64,000 nucleotides of DNA, taken from contig NC_088916.1 of the NCBI RefSeq assembly GCF_963576675.1, positions 10,950,501 through 11,014,500 on the forward strand, read 5' to 3'. The position numbers and the translations under genes were made by a program. Shown here in pieces: positions 56,150 to 64,000 of the stretch. Positions within the stretch are counted from its first letter, which is position 1. Each line of letters begins with the position of its first letter. The notes below the pieces were generated by a model that was given only the letters and a program-made list of their open reading frames with translations, was not told the DNA's origin and made no database searches. This stretch comes from Euphorbia lathyris. Taxonomy: Eukaryota > Streptophyta > Magnoliopsida > Malpighiales > Euphorbiaceae.

Positions 56150-56340
56150 TTCAAAGTGGACCTAACTTAATCCGGTGTCAATCTTGAATCGGATGAGTAA
56201 TCTTGGTGTGCACCGTGCGACACGTCCATCCCAAAAGGTCTAGAAGTCCAGACCTTTTGGGATGGATGTGTCCCAAGGTGCACACCAAGATTACTCATCC
56301 GATTCAAAATTGGTACCGGATTAGTTAGGTTCACTTTGAA
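56150..56340. repeat. Near-perfect 191-bp palindrome
   Basis: The arms of about 93 nt are nearly complementary: TTCAAAGTGGACCTAACTTA at the left against TTAGTTAGGTTCACTTTGAA at the right, meeting at GTCTAGAAGTCCAGAC. A related half-copy precedes it at 56060-56150 (GGGTGCACCATGGGACACG). It lies inside the TIR element 55075-56793. Confidence 0.85.
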
Positions 56341-56793
56341 ATGATTAGTTAGTAGAGTTCATTGTGGCAATCTTGTTGTAAATTTTGATAATGTTATGAT
56401 TTGAATGTTGTTATTGTGGCAATCTTGTTGTAAATTTTGATAATGTTACGATTTTAATGTTCGAATCCGTTGTTGTTTGCCATTTTTTGTTATATACCAC
56501 TTCACGTATTAGCTTCAAATCATATCCAGCATTCGCATATGCGAACTAAATTCATCAAGCAAAACAAACTTCAGCTTTGCAGGCTTCGCATATGCGAACT
56601 AAATTCATTAAGTAAATCAAAACATTAACTTCGCAGGCTTCGCATATGGGTGAATATGCGAAGTCATACGGGATGGGGCGAGTCCCGCGTAAATATTGAG
56701 GGTATTTTTGAAAAGTCACACAAAATCAGTTTAGATATGTAGTAGAATTAGTAAATGGGTTAAATATATTTGACCTAGTTTTGTAATTTTCCC

Positions 56794-57024
56794 TTAATTT
56801 AATATTTTAAACAATTTGTTAAAAAACAAGTAATTTAATTAATAATAAATATTTTATATTAATATATTAATTGAGTCGCTAAATTGAAATTGATGTCAAT
56901 TACAGAGTGATCGCAGATTCGCAGAAGTGAACAGTGAAATTTCAGTTCACTAATCTTAATTACTTTAGCAGCCCCCTTTGAATCGGCAATCTCGCTGTCG
57001 GAGTTTCGTCCCCGGGAAAGAAAG
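56794..57024 (+). promoter_or_regulatory. Probable 5' region of the SDH7-like gene
   Basis: AT-rich DNA changes near 56900 to a balanced, 5'-UTR-like stretch (GATCGCAGATTCGCAGAAG through CCCCGGGAAAGAAAG) directly before the ATG at 57025. I cannot point to a sure TATA box. The TIR element ends only about 230 bp upstream of the start codon. Confidence 0.4.
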
Positions 57025-57242
57025 ATGGCGTTTCTACTAAAAACTTCCAACTTCTCTACTCGTTTTCGATCTCATTCTCAGGTTATTTTCTTAACATATG
57101 AAATAGATCGATAGATTGTTTTTATTTCATCTTCATAATTCTCTATTGATGTTTCTCTTTATCTAATCAACAGAGGACAGAGGACGCACTCTCTCTTCCG
57201 CGCCGAGGTTTCCATGTCGAACCTGGGCCGCGCGAGAAAGCT
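57025..57242 (+). CDS. SDH7: Succinate dehydrogenase subunit 7-like, exons 1-2 (5' part)
   Basis: SDH7 is a small plant-specific subunit of mitochondrial complex II. Exon 1 (57025-57081) encodes MAFLLKTSNFSTRFRSHSQ. The intron 57082-57173 has GTTATT and CAACAG borders. Exon 2 (57174-57242) encodes RTEDALSLPRRGFHVEPGPR EKA and ends at GTGAGT. The start, Arg/Ser-rich presequence and RRGFHVEPG.REKA motif agree with what I recall of plant SDH7 proteins. Known homologues continue with about 50 more residues including a hydrophobic segment. That exon is not found up to 64000, so either the second intron exceeds 6.7 kb or the gene is truncated. The context fits a real host gene: sharp rise in GC and clean splice sites. 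Confidence 0.75.
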
Positions 57243-58440
57243 GTGAGTTATTATTATTATTATACAATATATAATTAAATCATTTTTATTATATTTATAA
57301 AAATCAAGTTAAACTATTTTGGTGTTTACTTTTATATACATTAATATGAAAGCAGTATTTTTTTTTGGTCAAATACATGAATATCATAATTAAGTACACA
57401 AAATTACAATTAAGTCATATCACCAAATTTAATTCTTAATATGTCATTATTCTCCATATATTATGATTTTACATCATAGTTTAAAAATTCTAGACTCCAA
57501 TTCATAAATCATAAACCCTAGAAAATATATTCTACACTTCTAATTTATAAATTCTAATCTTTAAAATATATTAAAAGTAATAACTTTACTAGTTTGATAT
57601 AATAAAAAATTATGACTTGACATATTTATAAATAGTAAATGATGAATTTCTGTGTAATTTTCCCTATTTTTTTTAAGGGCTGGTTACAGGAATATCATAT
57701 TGGGTATAAAAATTACAATTACATCATATCACAAAACTTAATTCTAAATATGTTATTATTTTTTATATTTTAAAAAATAAATATGATTTTATACTCTTAT
57801 TTATAAATTTAAGACCCCAATTCATAAATTCTAACTCTATAAAACATATCCCAGATTCATGATTTATAAATCTTAGTCCTTAAAATATATCAAAAATGAT
57901 GATTTTCATGGTTTGGCATTATTTAAATAATATTTGATATAGTTGTAAATAATTTTTAAAAAATGTATCTCTATGTAAATTTTCCTTTTTTTTAAATGAA
58001 CATGGCCTAATTTTTGAATTCCAAAAATGTTCAAGGCAATCCTATACAAATATATAAATATTATATGGTATTTGTTGGTCAATTGGATAGTTGAAGATTA
58101 TTTTGTCTTGTCAAGTAATATGCAAATATTTTTAAATGTTGATCATAATTAAATTTAGGTAACAACTTAAATTGATATGTTATTAGTTTTTGTTGTGTGA
58201 AATTACTACCGTCAGAAAAAAAATTCCTAATTAGACCTTTTGATGGGTTAGGAGGCCGTAACCTAATCGGATTTAACATATAATTACCTTGTTGAAATCC
58301 TGTCCAAAATATTATTTATATAAAAAAAATTAAAATCAGAGTTAAAATTAAATTGTTTCATTATAAGCCTCTAATAACACAACATAAGGATCTATTGAGC
58401 TTCATTTGCTTGAATTTTGTTTGTGTTTCTTTTTTTTTTA
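57243..58440 (+). repeat. Two tandem AT-rich repeat units of about 300 bp
   Basis: Units at about 57369-57664 and 57672-57985 share phrases in the same order: ACATGAATATCATAATTAAG or GGAATATCATATTGGG, then CATATCACCAAATTTAATTC, TATTATGATTTTACA, CATAAATCATAAACCCTAG and a TGTGTAATTTTCC end. A third unit is at 59163-59485. No coding; the class is unknown. They lie in what would be intron 2 of the SDH7-like gene. Confidence 0.65.
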
Positions 58441-58459
58441 ATTTCTTGAATTAAAAAAG

Positions 58460-59000
58460 TGAGTTCATGTTTCTCGGTTTATATTATTTTTTTGAAAATA
58501 AACTAGCATTTCATTAAGCACTATCAGCAGATAAAACATTAAGAATAAACGGTGGTGGACAGGCCACTCACCACGAACACATCTAGAAATAACAGCTTTA
58601 ACTAAGCTATGGACTGCTAAATTCACTGCACGTTTTACAAAAGAGATAGAACAAAAATTCAAATCTCATAGCAGATCACGGCACTCCCTGACTATATCAG
58701 ACAAATAGGATAATTAGACGTTAGGGATTTGGATAGCGTGAACTACAGTCAAACAATCCGATTGGAATTCAATATGGTCAATGTTGTAGTTCTTAACTCA
58801 TGATAATGCTTCACGAATTGTCATGGCCTCCACCATAGGAGGATCGATTATGTCCGCAAGGAAACCCATTCTAGCTGCAAAACAACTTCCTTGTCCATCA
58901 CGGATCAGAAATCCAAACGAGCTAAAGTTCCTTTGCTCAAACACCCATGCATCAAGTATTTATCCTTTCAAAAAGTTAAGTATTTATCCATCAAAGGTTG
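58460..59000 (-). pseudogene. LINE RNase H fragment, antisense
   Basis: On the minus strand the text FEQRNFSSFGFLIRDGQGSC, FAARMGFLADIIDPPMVEAM, HIEFQSDCLTVVHAI and VKRAVNLAVHSLVKAV follows an RVT_3 RNase H domain (G..IRD..G, E..A...AL, E.DC..VV, N..AH.L). Several stops are present. A T-rich tract near 58428-58440 may be the remains of a poly(A) tail. The family differs from the two LINEs at the window ends. Confidence 0.65.
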
Positions 59001-59162
59001 GGCCCTCATACTTTTTGAGCCATCCGTAATTGACCACCTTAGACTTGCTTTTCTATTGGCTGGATGTTGAATGTATACTACTCTAGTCTTGTATAGAGAT
59101 AAGGCAGGCCGGTCCTGATAATTTAGGAATAAAATAAACAATAAGAGTCTTTAATATAAAAT

Positions 59163-59485
59163 TTAGGGTAAAATACATGAATATCATAATTAAATAAAAA
59201 ATTATAACTAAATCATATCATCAAATTTAATTCTTAATATGTTATTATGAATTAATATGTTATTATTTTTCGTATATTATGATTTTACACTATAGTTTGA
59301 AAATTCTAGACTCAAATTCAAAATCATAAACCCTAGAAAGTATATTCTAGACTTCTAATTTATAAATTCTAATCCTTAAAATATATTAAAAGTATTGATT
59401 TTATTAGTTTGACATAACCTAAAATTATGACTTGACATAATTGTAAATAATTGTTAAAAGATGAATTTCTGTGTAATTTTTCCAT
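59163..59485 (+). repeat. Third copy of the AT-rich 300-bp repeat
   Basis: It starts GGGTAAAATACATGAATATC and ends GAATTTCTGTGTAATTTTTCC, with the same internal phrases as the units at 57369-57985. It contains a short internal duplication of TTAATATGTTATTAT. No clear TSD. Confidence 0.65.
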
Positions 59486-59700
59486 ATAATACTACTAATT
59501 AAAGTGTAAAAGTTGGATAGATCTTTTAATTTTTTTTTATCAATAGGCTTTCAGAAAAAATTAGGGTATCCTGTATGAATTTATCGCTATTTATATTAAA
59601 AAAATTAACTTTCATATATACATATAAAACTAAAAAAAATTAGGGCCCCTCCAGTCCTAGACCCTAGGTTGGCGCACCCCGAACCTAGAATTAAGTAGGG

Positions 59701-60236
59701 ATGACAACGGGTAGGGTACCCGTGGATAATGTCAATCACAAACCTTTATCCTTTTATTTTTTAATTACCCATACCCGTCGCATTACCCTAAGGGGTATAC
59801 TTTCTGCTTCCAATATCCGTCCCATTTAATTCGCGGGTACTCACTGGTGTCTTTACCGGTTAAGAATCAATAAATAAAACAAAAAATATTACAAATCTAA
59901 CAAATAGACATTTAATAAATCATCTATTTAAAAATTGAACAAATTGGACTTTAATTAATAAAAATAAAGTAGCCTAATGGTATAACTCAATGGTTGAAAA
60001 ACAAAAGATTGAGTTCAAATCTCGCGTCTTATATCTAAAAAACAATGATATTTATTAATATATAAAAAAGTTATGTCAGGTAATGGATATTCTGGGGGTA
60101 TTCCCATACCCGTCCCATTACCCTAACGAATAATGGTTTTGATCTCATATCCTTTTATATAGGGTACGAATAGTCCTATTAGGGTCGGGTATAATACCGG
60201 GTACCTGCAGATACAGTACCCGTTGCCATCTCTAGA
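59701..60236. repeat. TIR repeat (GGGATGACAACGGGTA type)
   Basis: The left end reads TAGGGATGACAACGGGTAGG and the right end CAGTACCCGTTGCCATCTCTA is its complement. GGGTACCCG/CGGGTATG motifs recur through the interior, e.g. near 60075-60125. Elements of this look are common in plants and are often hAT-like, but I could not find an 8-bp TSD. No gene is inside. Confidence 0.65.
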
Positions 60237-60567
60237 CCCAGAACCGGTCTTGAAATAAGGTAGATGCTATGCTTACTTTATTTTTTATAAAGTGAAAGAT
60301 TTATGTGGACTACACTATACGATTATTAAATATTTCTACGATTAACTAATTAGCGGGCTCGAAAAATAGTTGAGGCCATATTAAAAGAAAAATGTTACCC
60401 AACTGCATATAATTATTTAATAAATTAATATTCCTTTCACTTACATAATAATTATTTAATTTTATTTAATATTTAAATTAAAATATTACATTAAATTTGT
60501 ATTATTATTTAAATTAGGATAAAAAATTTATTAGTTCGTACTTTTTAACTCACACACTATTAGTTAT

Positions 60568-60693
60568 CGTACTGTAGAAGAGAAAATTGCAAAATCTGAT
60601 CCAATTTATCGTAATCGATTAGTTAATATGTTGGTTAGCCGTATTCTGAAACATTGGCTTATCAAATTATTTATTGAGCCATGAAAAAGATTC
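60568..60693 (+). pseudogene. rps7: Plastid-derived rps7 5' fragment (NUPT)
   Basis: The text [28 protein letters not shown] matches the N-terminus of plastid ribosomal protein S7 from about residue 5, and the DNA resembles the plastid gene almost base for base. Directly after RILKH about a dozen bases are missing, and the match resumes with TTGGCTTATCAAATTATTTA through ATGAAAAAGATTC, then stops. This is a nuclear copy of plastid DNA of about 125 bp. It cannot make S7. Passage through mitochondrial DNA is possible. Confidence 0.85.
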
Positions 60694-61045
60694 GTGTAAA
60701 AATGTATGGATTAATAAATTATTTACAATTAAAATAATATTAATGTTATTCTTAATAATTCTATAAAAAATATAGAATAGTAAGAAAATATATTGTACTA
60801 ATCTTTCTGTTAATTTCGGGATAAAATCCAAATTTGCCTCTAATAATTTTAGAGAAGTACAAATTACCCCTAACATATAAAATTGTGCAATTTTATCCAT
60901 AATACTGTCAAACAAGTTCAATTTTACCTCTATATAATAGAAACTTTGAACCGACTGATTTGATAATAATTCAACTATCATATCGGATGTTCCAAACAAG
61001 TTTCTCGATCAAATAAAACAGTTATATGTATTTTGATGAATTATT
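60694..61045. other. AT-rich, faint MITE resemblance
   Basis: 60818-60940 has GGGATAAAATCCAAATTTGC followed by TACCCCTAACATAT and GTGCAATTTTATCC, a phrase layout like the GGATAAGGTG family, but only one side is seen. No gene. Confidence 0.35.
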
Positions 61046-61049
61046 TATA

Positions 61050-61232
61050 CATGGCCGATGCAAATACTAAATATCAAAACATTTGCATCGGCCCGAAATA
61101 AATGGCCGATGCAAATGGTCCTTTTGCATCGGCCCCAAATAAATGGCCGATGCAAATGGTCCTTTTGCATCGCACTTTATAAAGGCCGATGCAAATACGT
61201 CGATGCAAATGGCCATTTTTCTACTAATGCAT
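61050..61232. repeat. GCATCGGCC tandem array, probable CACTA-like terminus
   Basis: Tandem units of about 40 bp contain GGCCGATGCAAATGGTCC and TTTTGCATCGGCCCCAAAT, in alternating orientation, about five times. The array ends with GGCCATTTTTCTACTAATG, whose complement CATTAGTAGAAAAATGGCC resembles the CACTAGTAGAAAA ends of some CACTA elements. The partner end is not in the window. Confidence 0.6.
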
Positions 61233-61600
61233 GTTAGCATATAATTTTTCCTTTCTAAGCACATCAAAGACACTTTTCAAGTGTCCTATATGCTCTTCTA
61301 ATGATTTACTATACACTAACATGTCATCGAAGTAAACTACCACAAACTTGCCTATAAATGCACGCAACACATGATTCATTAAGCGCATAAAAGTTGATGG
61401 TGCATTAGTTAGACCAAAAGGCATAACGAGCCATTCATACAAACTGTGTTTAGTTTTAAAAGCAGTTTTCCATTCATCCCCTTCTCTCATTCTAATCTGA
61501 TGGTATCCGCTTTTTAAATCTATCTTACTAAACACTACAGCTCCATGTAATTCATCCAACATATCATCAGGGTTACACCGATAAGCTAAAAATAGATCAT
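61224..61600 (-). pseudogene. Ty3/gypsy reverse transcriptase fragment
   Basis: On the minus strand, [40 protein letters not shown], then [40 protein letters not shown] and [19 protein letters not shown] cover the central RT domain including the catalytic YFDD. Both ends are cut; the piece meets the GCATCGGCC array at its 3' side. No LTR is visible. The frame is open for 112 codons. Confidence 0.85.
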
Positions 61601-62344
61601 AAGAACATCTCCACCAGTCTTCTAGTTGGATTCTTAATTTAAAATTTGAAGAGCTAATTTAAAAATCACTTAGAGGAGCTCCTAATCTGTAAACAACATC
61701 GTTTAAATATAGGTTCATATTTTAATGATAAAATAATAAATAATTAGTGAACATGAGATATGTTTTTAGAGATGATATGGATCTAGTAGAGAAATTCCAA
61801 TACGGAGAGTGGGCATTCTAAATCATAGATGAACATTTTTTCTATTTTATATCACTGTTTATATCATAGGAATGGACTAGGGTTGAACCCCATAATGACC
61901 ACACAAAATTTATGCAATTAGGTTGTCCTTTTAAACCTAGAGCTTCGGATATCCAGTCAACAAGGTAGAGGTTTCTTTCATATAACGCCTTAAATTTGTT
62001 GGGCTTGAGTCTCACCTTTTTATGTATTTTCAATTCGATCTCAGTTCTTTTAGGTTAGTGGATTCAATGTGTTATCCTTTGATTCTACAACTTATTTATT
62101 TCTTTTGTCAATTAACTTGCATGGTCAAAATCATTGATGCGAAGATGATAAATATATAGTTTAATTCTCAATAGACTTCAAACTCATAAAGCTTCACTTT
62201 GTAGTTCTTAGAATTTAAAATAAGATTTGATTTTATAGTTATTAGTTCGCTTTAATATTTTAAACATTGAGCTTTATTATATTTATTCAATGAAAAAAAA
62301 TTCACTAGTACTTTTTTTTCAATTTATTTTATAATAATTTTTTA
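61601..62344. other. AT-rich, no gene recognised
   Basis: No motif-bearing frame or repeat border was found between the gypsy fragment and the LINE. Confidence 0.4.
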
Positions 62345-63750
62345 CTTAAGTTTGGGCTATCAAAGAGGTATGTTTCCAATTCATCTATTTGGGCATCTGC
62401 AAGGCCAATGTAATCTGCAAGGCCTATATATGAGAAAATTAAACAGGATGTAATTTGGTGGTTTGGTGAGAACTCTAAATTTCTGGACGGAGGGCTGGAT
62501 TACCCCATCGGTTGCTAACCAGCTAGATATCCCGCAGCGGAATCAGAACTCTATGTATGAAGCGGTTCAGAACTTCAGATGTGGTAGTGAATGGATCAAT
62601 ATTGACCAGCTCCCGACAGTGGTTCAGCAGAATATACAGCGGATTCATATGGGACGAGACCTAATCGATGTTTGCATTTGGACTAAATCGGAGTCTGGAA
62701 CACTAGCAGCCCGTAACTTCTATGAGTCGCTGCACTCTACTGAAGATGTTCCTTGGCGTAAGTTTGTTTGGAACCCGACCATCCATCCTCGGTGATCCTT
62801 CACCTGCTGGTTGCTTGTTAACCAGAAACTCGCCACTCAATTGCATCTTCAGCGTCGCGGCTTCGTCATGGCCTCACGCTGTGAGCTTTGCAAAATGGAG
62901 CTAGAATCCTTAGATCACTTATTCGTGAATTGCAGCACCGCGAAAAGCTTGTGGGACTTTGTTCAAGACCTGTTTGCCGTGACAATAGCTCTGATAGGGA
63001 CCTTCTCAATTCTGTTTCGACTATTGCGTGAAGTGAGGACCCGTAAATAGGTCAGAAAACTTTGGCAAGGGGCTGTGGTCACTTGCGTTTGGTCCATATG
63101 GCATATAAGAAACAGAGCAATTTTTGAGGAAGACCTCCCTTCAATCCAAATTTTAAAACACAAGCTACTCTACCATATACGGGAATTAGAGCAGGGAGCT
63201 GGATTCCGCAACAGGCCTCCGTCCGAGCCAAACTTCATAATTGTCAGATGGATCCCTCCACTCACGGGCTGGGTCAAAGTTAATATGGATGGGGCAGCCG
63301 CGGGGGCTCCGGGAATGGCTGGTGCAGGGGGAGTTTTTCGAAACTCGAGAGGATTTGCGATGGGTTGCTTCGCCTTTCAATATCCCTGACTCCTATGCTC
63401 ACATTGCAGAGTTAAAAGCTATAATTTTTGCCGTGGAGTCTGCGTGGGAACGGGATTGGACTAACCTATGGATTGAATCTGATTCTTCGTATGCAATTGC
63501 CCTATTAACCAGCAAGTCGAAAAACGTTCCGTGGACAATCAGACAGGATTGGTTTCAGTGTCTTGATCACACCACAGCAATGAATTGTAAGATCTCCCAC
63601 ATTTACAGAGAAGGAAATCAAGTAGCTGATAGTCTTGCAAACTACGGCAAAACCTCTGCAGATATTACTTGGTGGAGCTCTCCTCCTCCATTTTGCAATT
63701 CTTTTATTTTTGACGATCTATGTAATATAGCTCATGTTCGTTTCCTTTAA
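62345..63750 (+). pseudogene. LINE ORF2 remnant: zf-RVT and RNase H
   Basis: The frame has DVIWWFGENSKFLDGG, then after a shift near 62470 WTEGWITPSVANQLDIPQRN. zf-RVT follows: FTCWLLVNQKLATQLHLQRR, then CELCKMELESLDHLFVNCST. A linker VTCVWSIWHIRNRAIFEEDL leads to RNase H: VKVNMDGAAAGAPGMAGAGG, AELKAIIFAVESAWERDW, LWIESDSSYAIALLTSK and ISHIYREGNQVADSLANYGK. It stops at 63748-63750. Lesions: stop at 62793-62795, TAG near 63048, and a frame change near 63350-63385. A 17-bp local duplication (ATCTGCAAGGCC) sits near 62394-62423. Confidence 0.85.
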
Positions 63751-63878
63751 CTCTCTCTTTGTAATTCTTTCATTTTTTTAATAAGATTCGGGTTGGCTGA
63801 GGCTTCCAGGGGGTGCCGACCTAGTTGGGATGTCTGGAACCTCAGCCGCGTCCCAGCCTTCTATTAAAAAAAAAAAAA
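62345..63878 (+). mobile_element. L1-type LINE, 5'-truncated, with poly(A)
   Basis: The fragment starts in the post-RT region (FGLSKRYVSNSSIWASARP near 62345) and ends in a 13-A tail at 63866-63878. The 3' UTR motif GGGGGTGCCGACCTAG is shared with the LINE at 1-1889. Five-prime truncation is usual for LINE insertions. I could not find a TSD. Confidence 0.85.
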
Positions 63879-63896
63879 TTACTGAAGTTTATTCAC

Positions 63897-64000
63897 GGTA
63901 GTGAACAATTTTTTTATCAATTTTTTTTAATATAAATTTTATTTTGCTTTATAAAGGGATAAAGATTAAATTTAACCTCCACATTTTAAGGGAAGTGCAT
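63897..64000 (+). repeat. Partial repeat at window end
   Basis: AGTGAACAATTTTTTTATCA, AAATTTTATTTTGCTTTA and AGATTAAATTTAACCTCC match 29667-29770 in the same order, so a dispersed repeat begins here and continues past the window. Confidence 0.5.

Larger units (their letters stand above)
55075..56793. mobile_element. Non-autonomous TIR element (MULE-like) with TTCGCGAA palindromes
   Basis: The ends are inverted: GAGAAAATTATAAAACTGGG at the left against TAGTTTTGTAATTTTCCC at the right. The homology covers about 100 bp (TAGATATGTAGTAGAATTAG occurs inverted on the other side). Flanking 9-mers TAAAATTAA and TTAATTTAA match at only 7 of 9 positions, so a MULE assignment is tentative. Inside are clusters of TTCGCGAA and TTCGCATATGCGAA (55587-55925 and 56532-56670) and a hairpin (56150-56340). 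A 187-codon open frame (55337-55900) runs through the first cluster and contains repeated FAK-S-I text; I do not regard it as a proven gene. Confidence 0.7.

Noticed and set aside
1..64000. tRNA, rRNA or CRISPR arrays
   Set aside because: I saw no tRNA-like arms or rRNA core sequence, and the tandem arrays here are short-word arrays in plant transposons, not spacer-repeat arrays. A tRNAscan or Rfam search could still reveal weak hits.

Overview
The window is nuclear DNA from a flowering plant, probably a eudicot. It is AT-rich, has introns with GT..AG borders, and holds plant-type CACTA, Mutator-like (MULE), hAT, copia, gypsy and LINE elements. It also carries a short plastid-derived rps7 piece and the first two exons of a nuclear mitochondrial-protein gene resembling plant SDH7. 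I cannot name the species. Host genes are scarce; most of the 64 kb is transposable elements in several nesting layers plus duplicated gene fragments.

Layout. 1-1889: 3' end of a decayed L1-type LINE. 2040-7576: a MITE broken by a GC-rich TIR element with 8-bp target duplications, then a complete RTE-type LINE (2838-6105, minus) with an 18-bp target-site duplication and an uninterrupted 1022-aa ORF, then a second inverted copy of the GC-rich element. 9472-12974: a non-autonomous CACTA element carrying spliced-looking foreign exons and a nested MITE. 13834-23263: two CACTA coding regions, a Transposase_24 (Ptta/En/Spm) gene and a TNP2 (Transposase_21) gene, both with disabling lesions. 24026-26342: 5'-truncated copia pol plus 3' LTR. 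26343-32400: two copies of a class II trehalose-phosphate synthase 3' end, one with a hAT insertion and a long inverted repeat next to it.

32580-52680 is a tandem duplication with a 5-bp microhomology junction (TGGAC) at 44261. Each unit carries, on the minus strand, a patchwork of gene fragments: a B3-domain exon, START-domain exons of HD-ZIP IV type and a TPS C-terminus. The left unit was later invaded by a 5.1-kb MULE (33695-38836) with long TIRs, a perfect 9-bp TSD, a broken MURA transposase and an antisense DUF1985-type gene. The right unit keeps the unoccupied target site and has its own later MITE insertion (50396-50975).

52681-64000: a LINE RNase H scrap, nested MITEs, a TIR element rich in TTCGCGAA-type palindromes, the 5' part of the SDH7-like gene (57025-57242), and then at least 6.7 kb of repeats where the next exon should be. 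These repeats are AT-rich ~300-bp units, LINE scraps, a GGGTA-type repeat, the rps7 piece, a GCATCGG array, a gypsy RT piece and a LINE 3' end.

The genes do not form a pathway. The biology here is transposition, tandem duplication and exon shuffling, with at most two loci that look potentially functional: the RTE element and the SDH7-like 5' exons.
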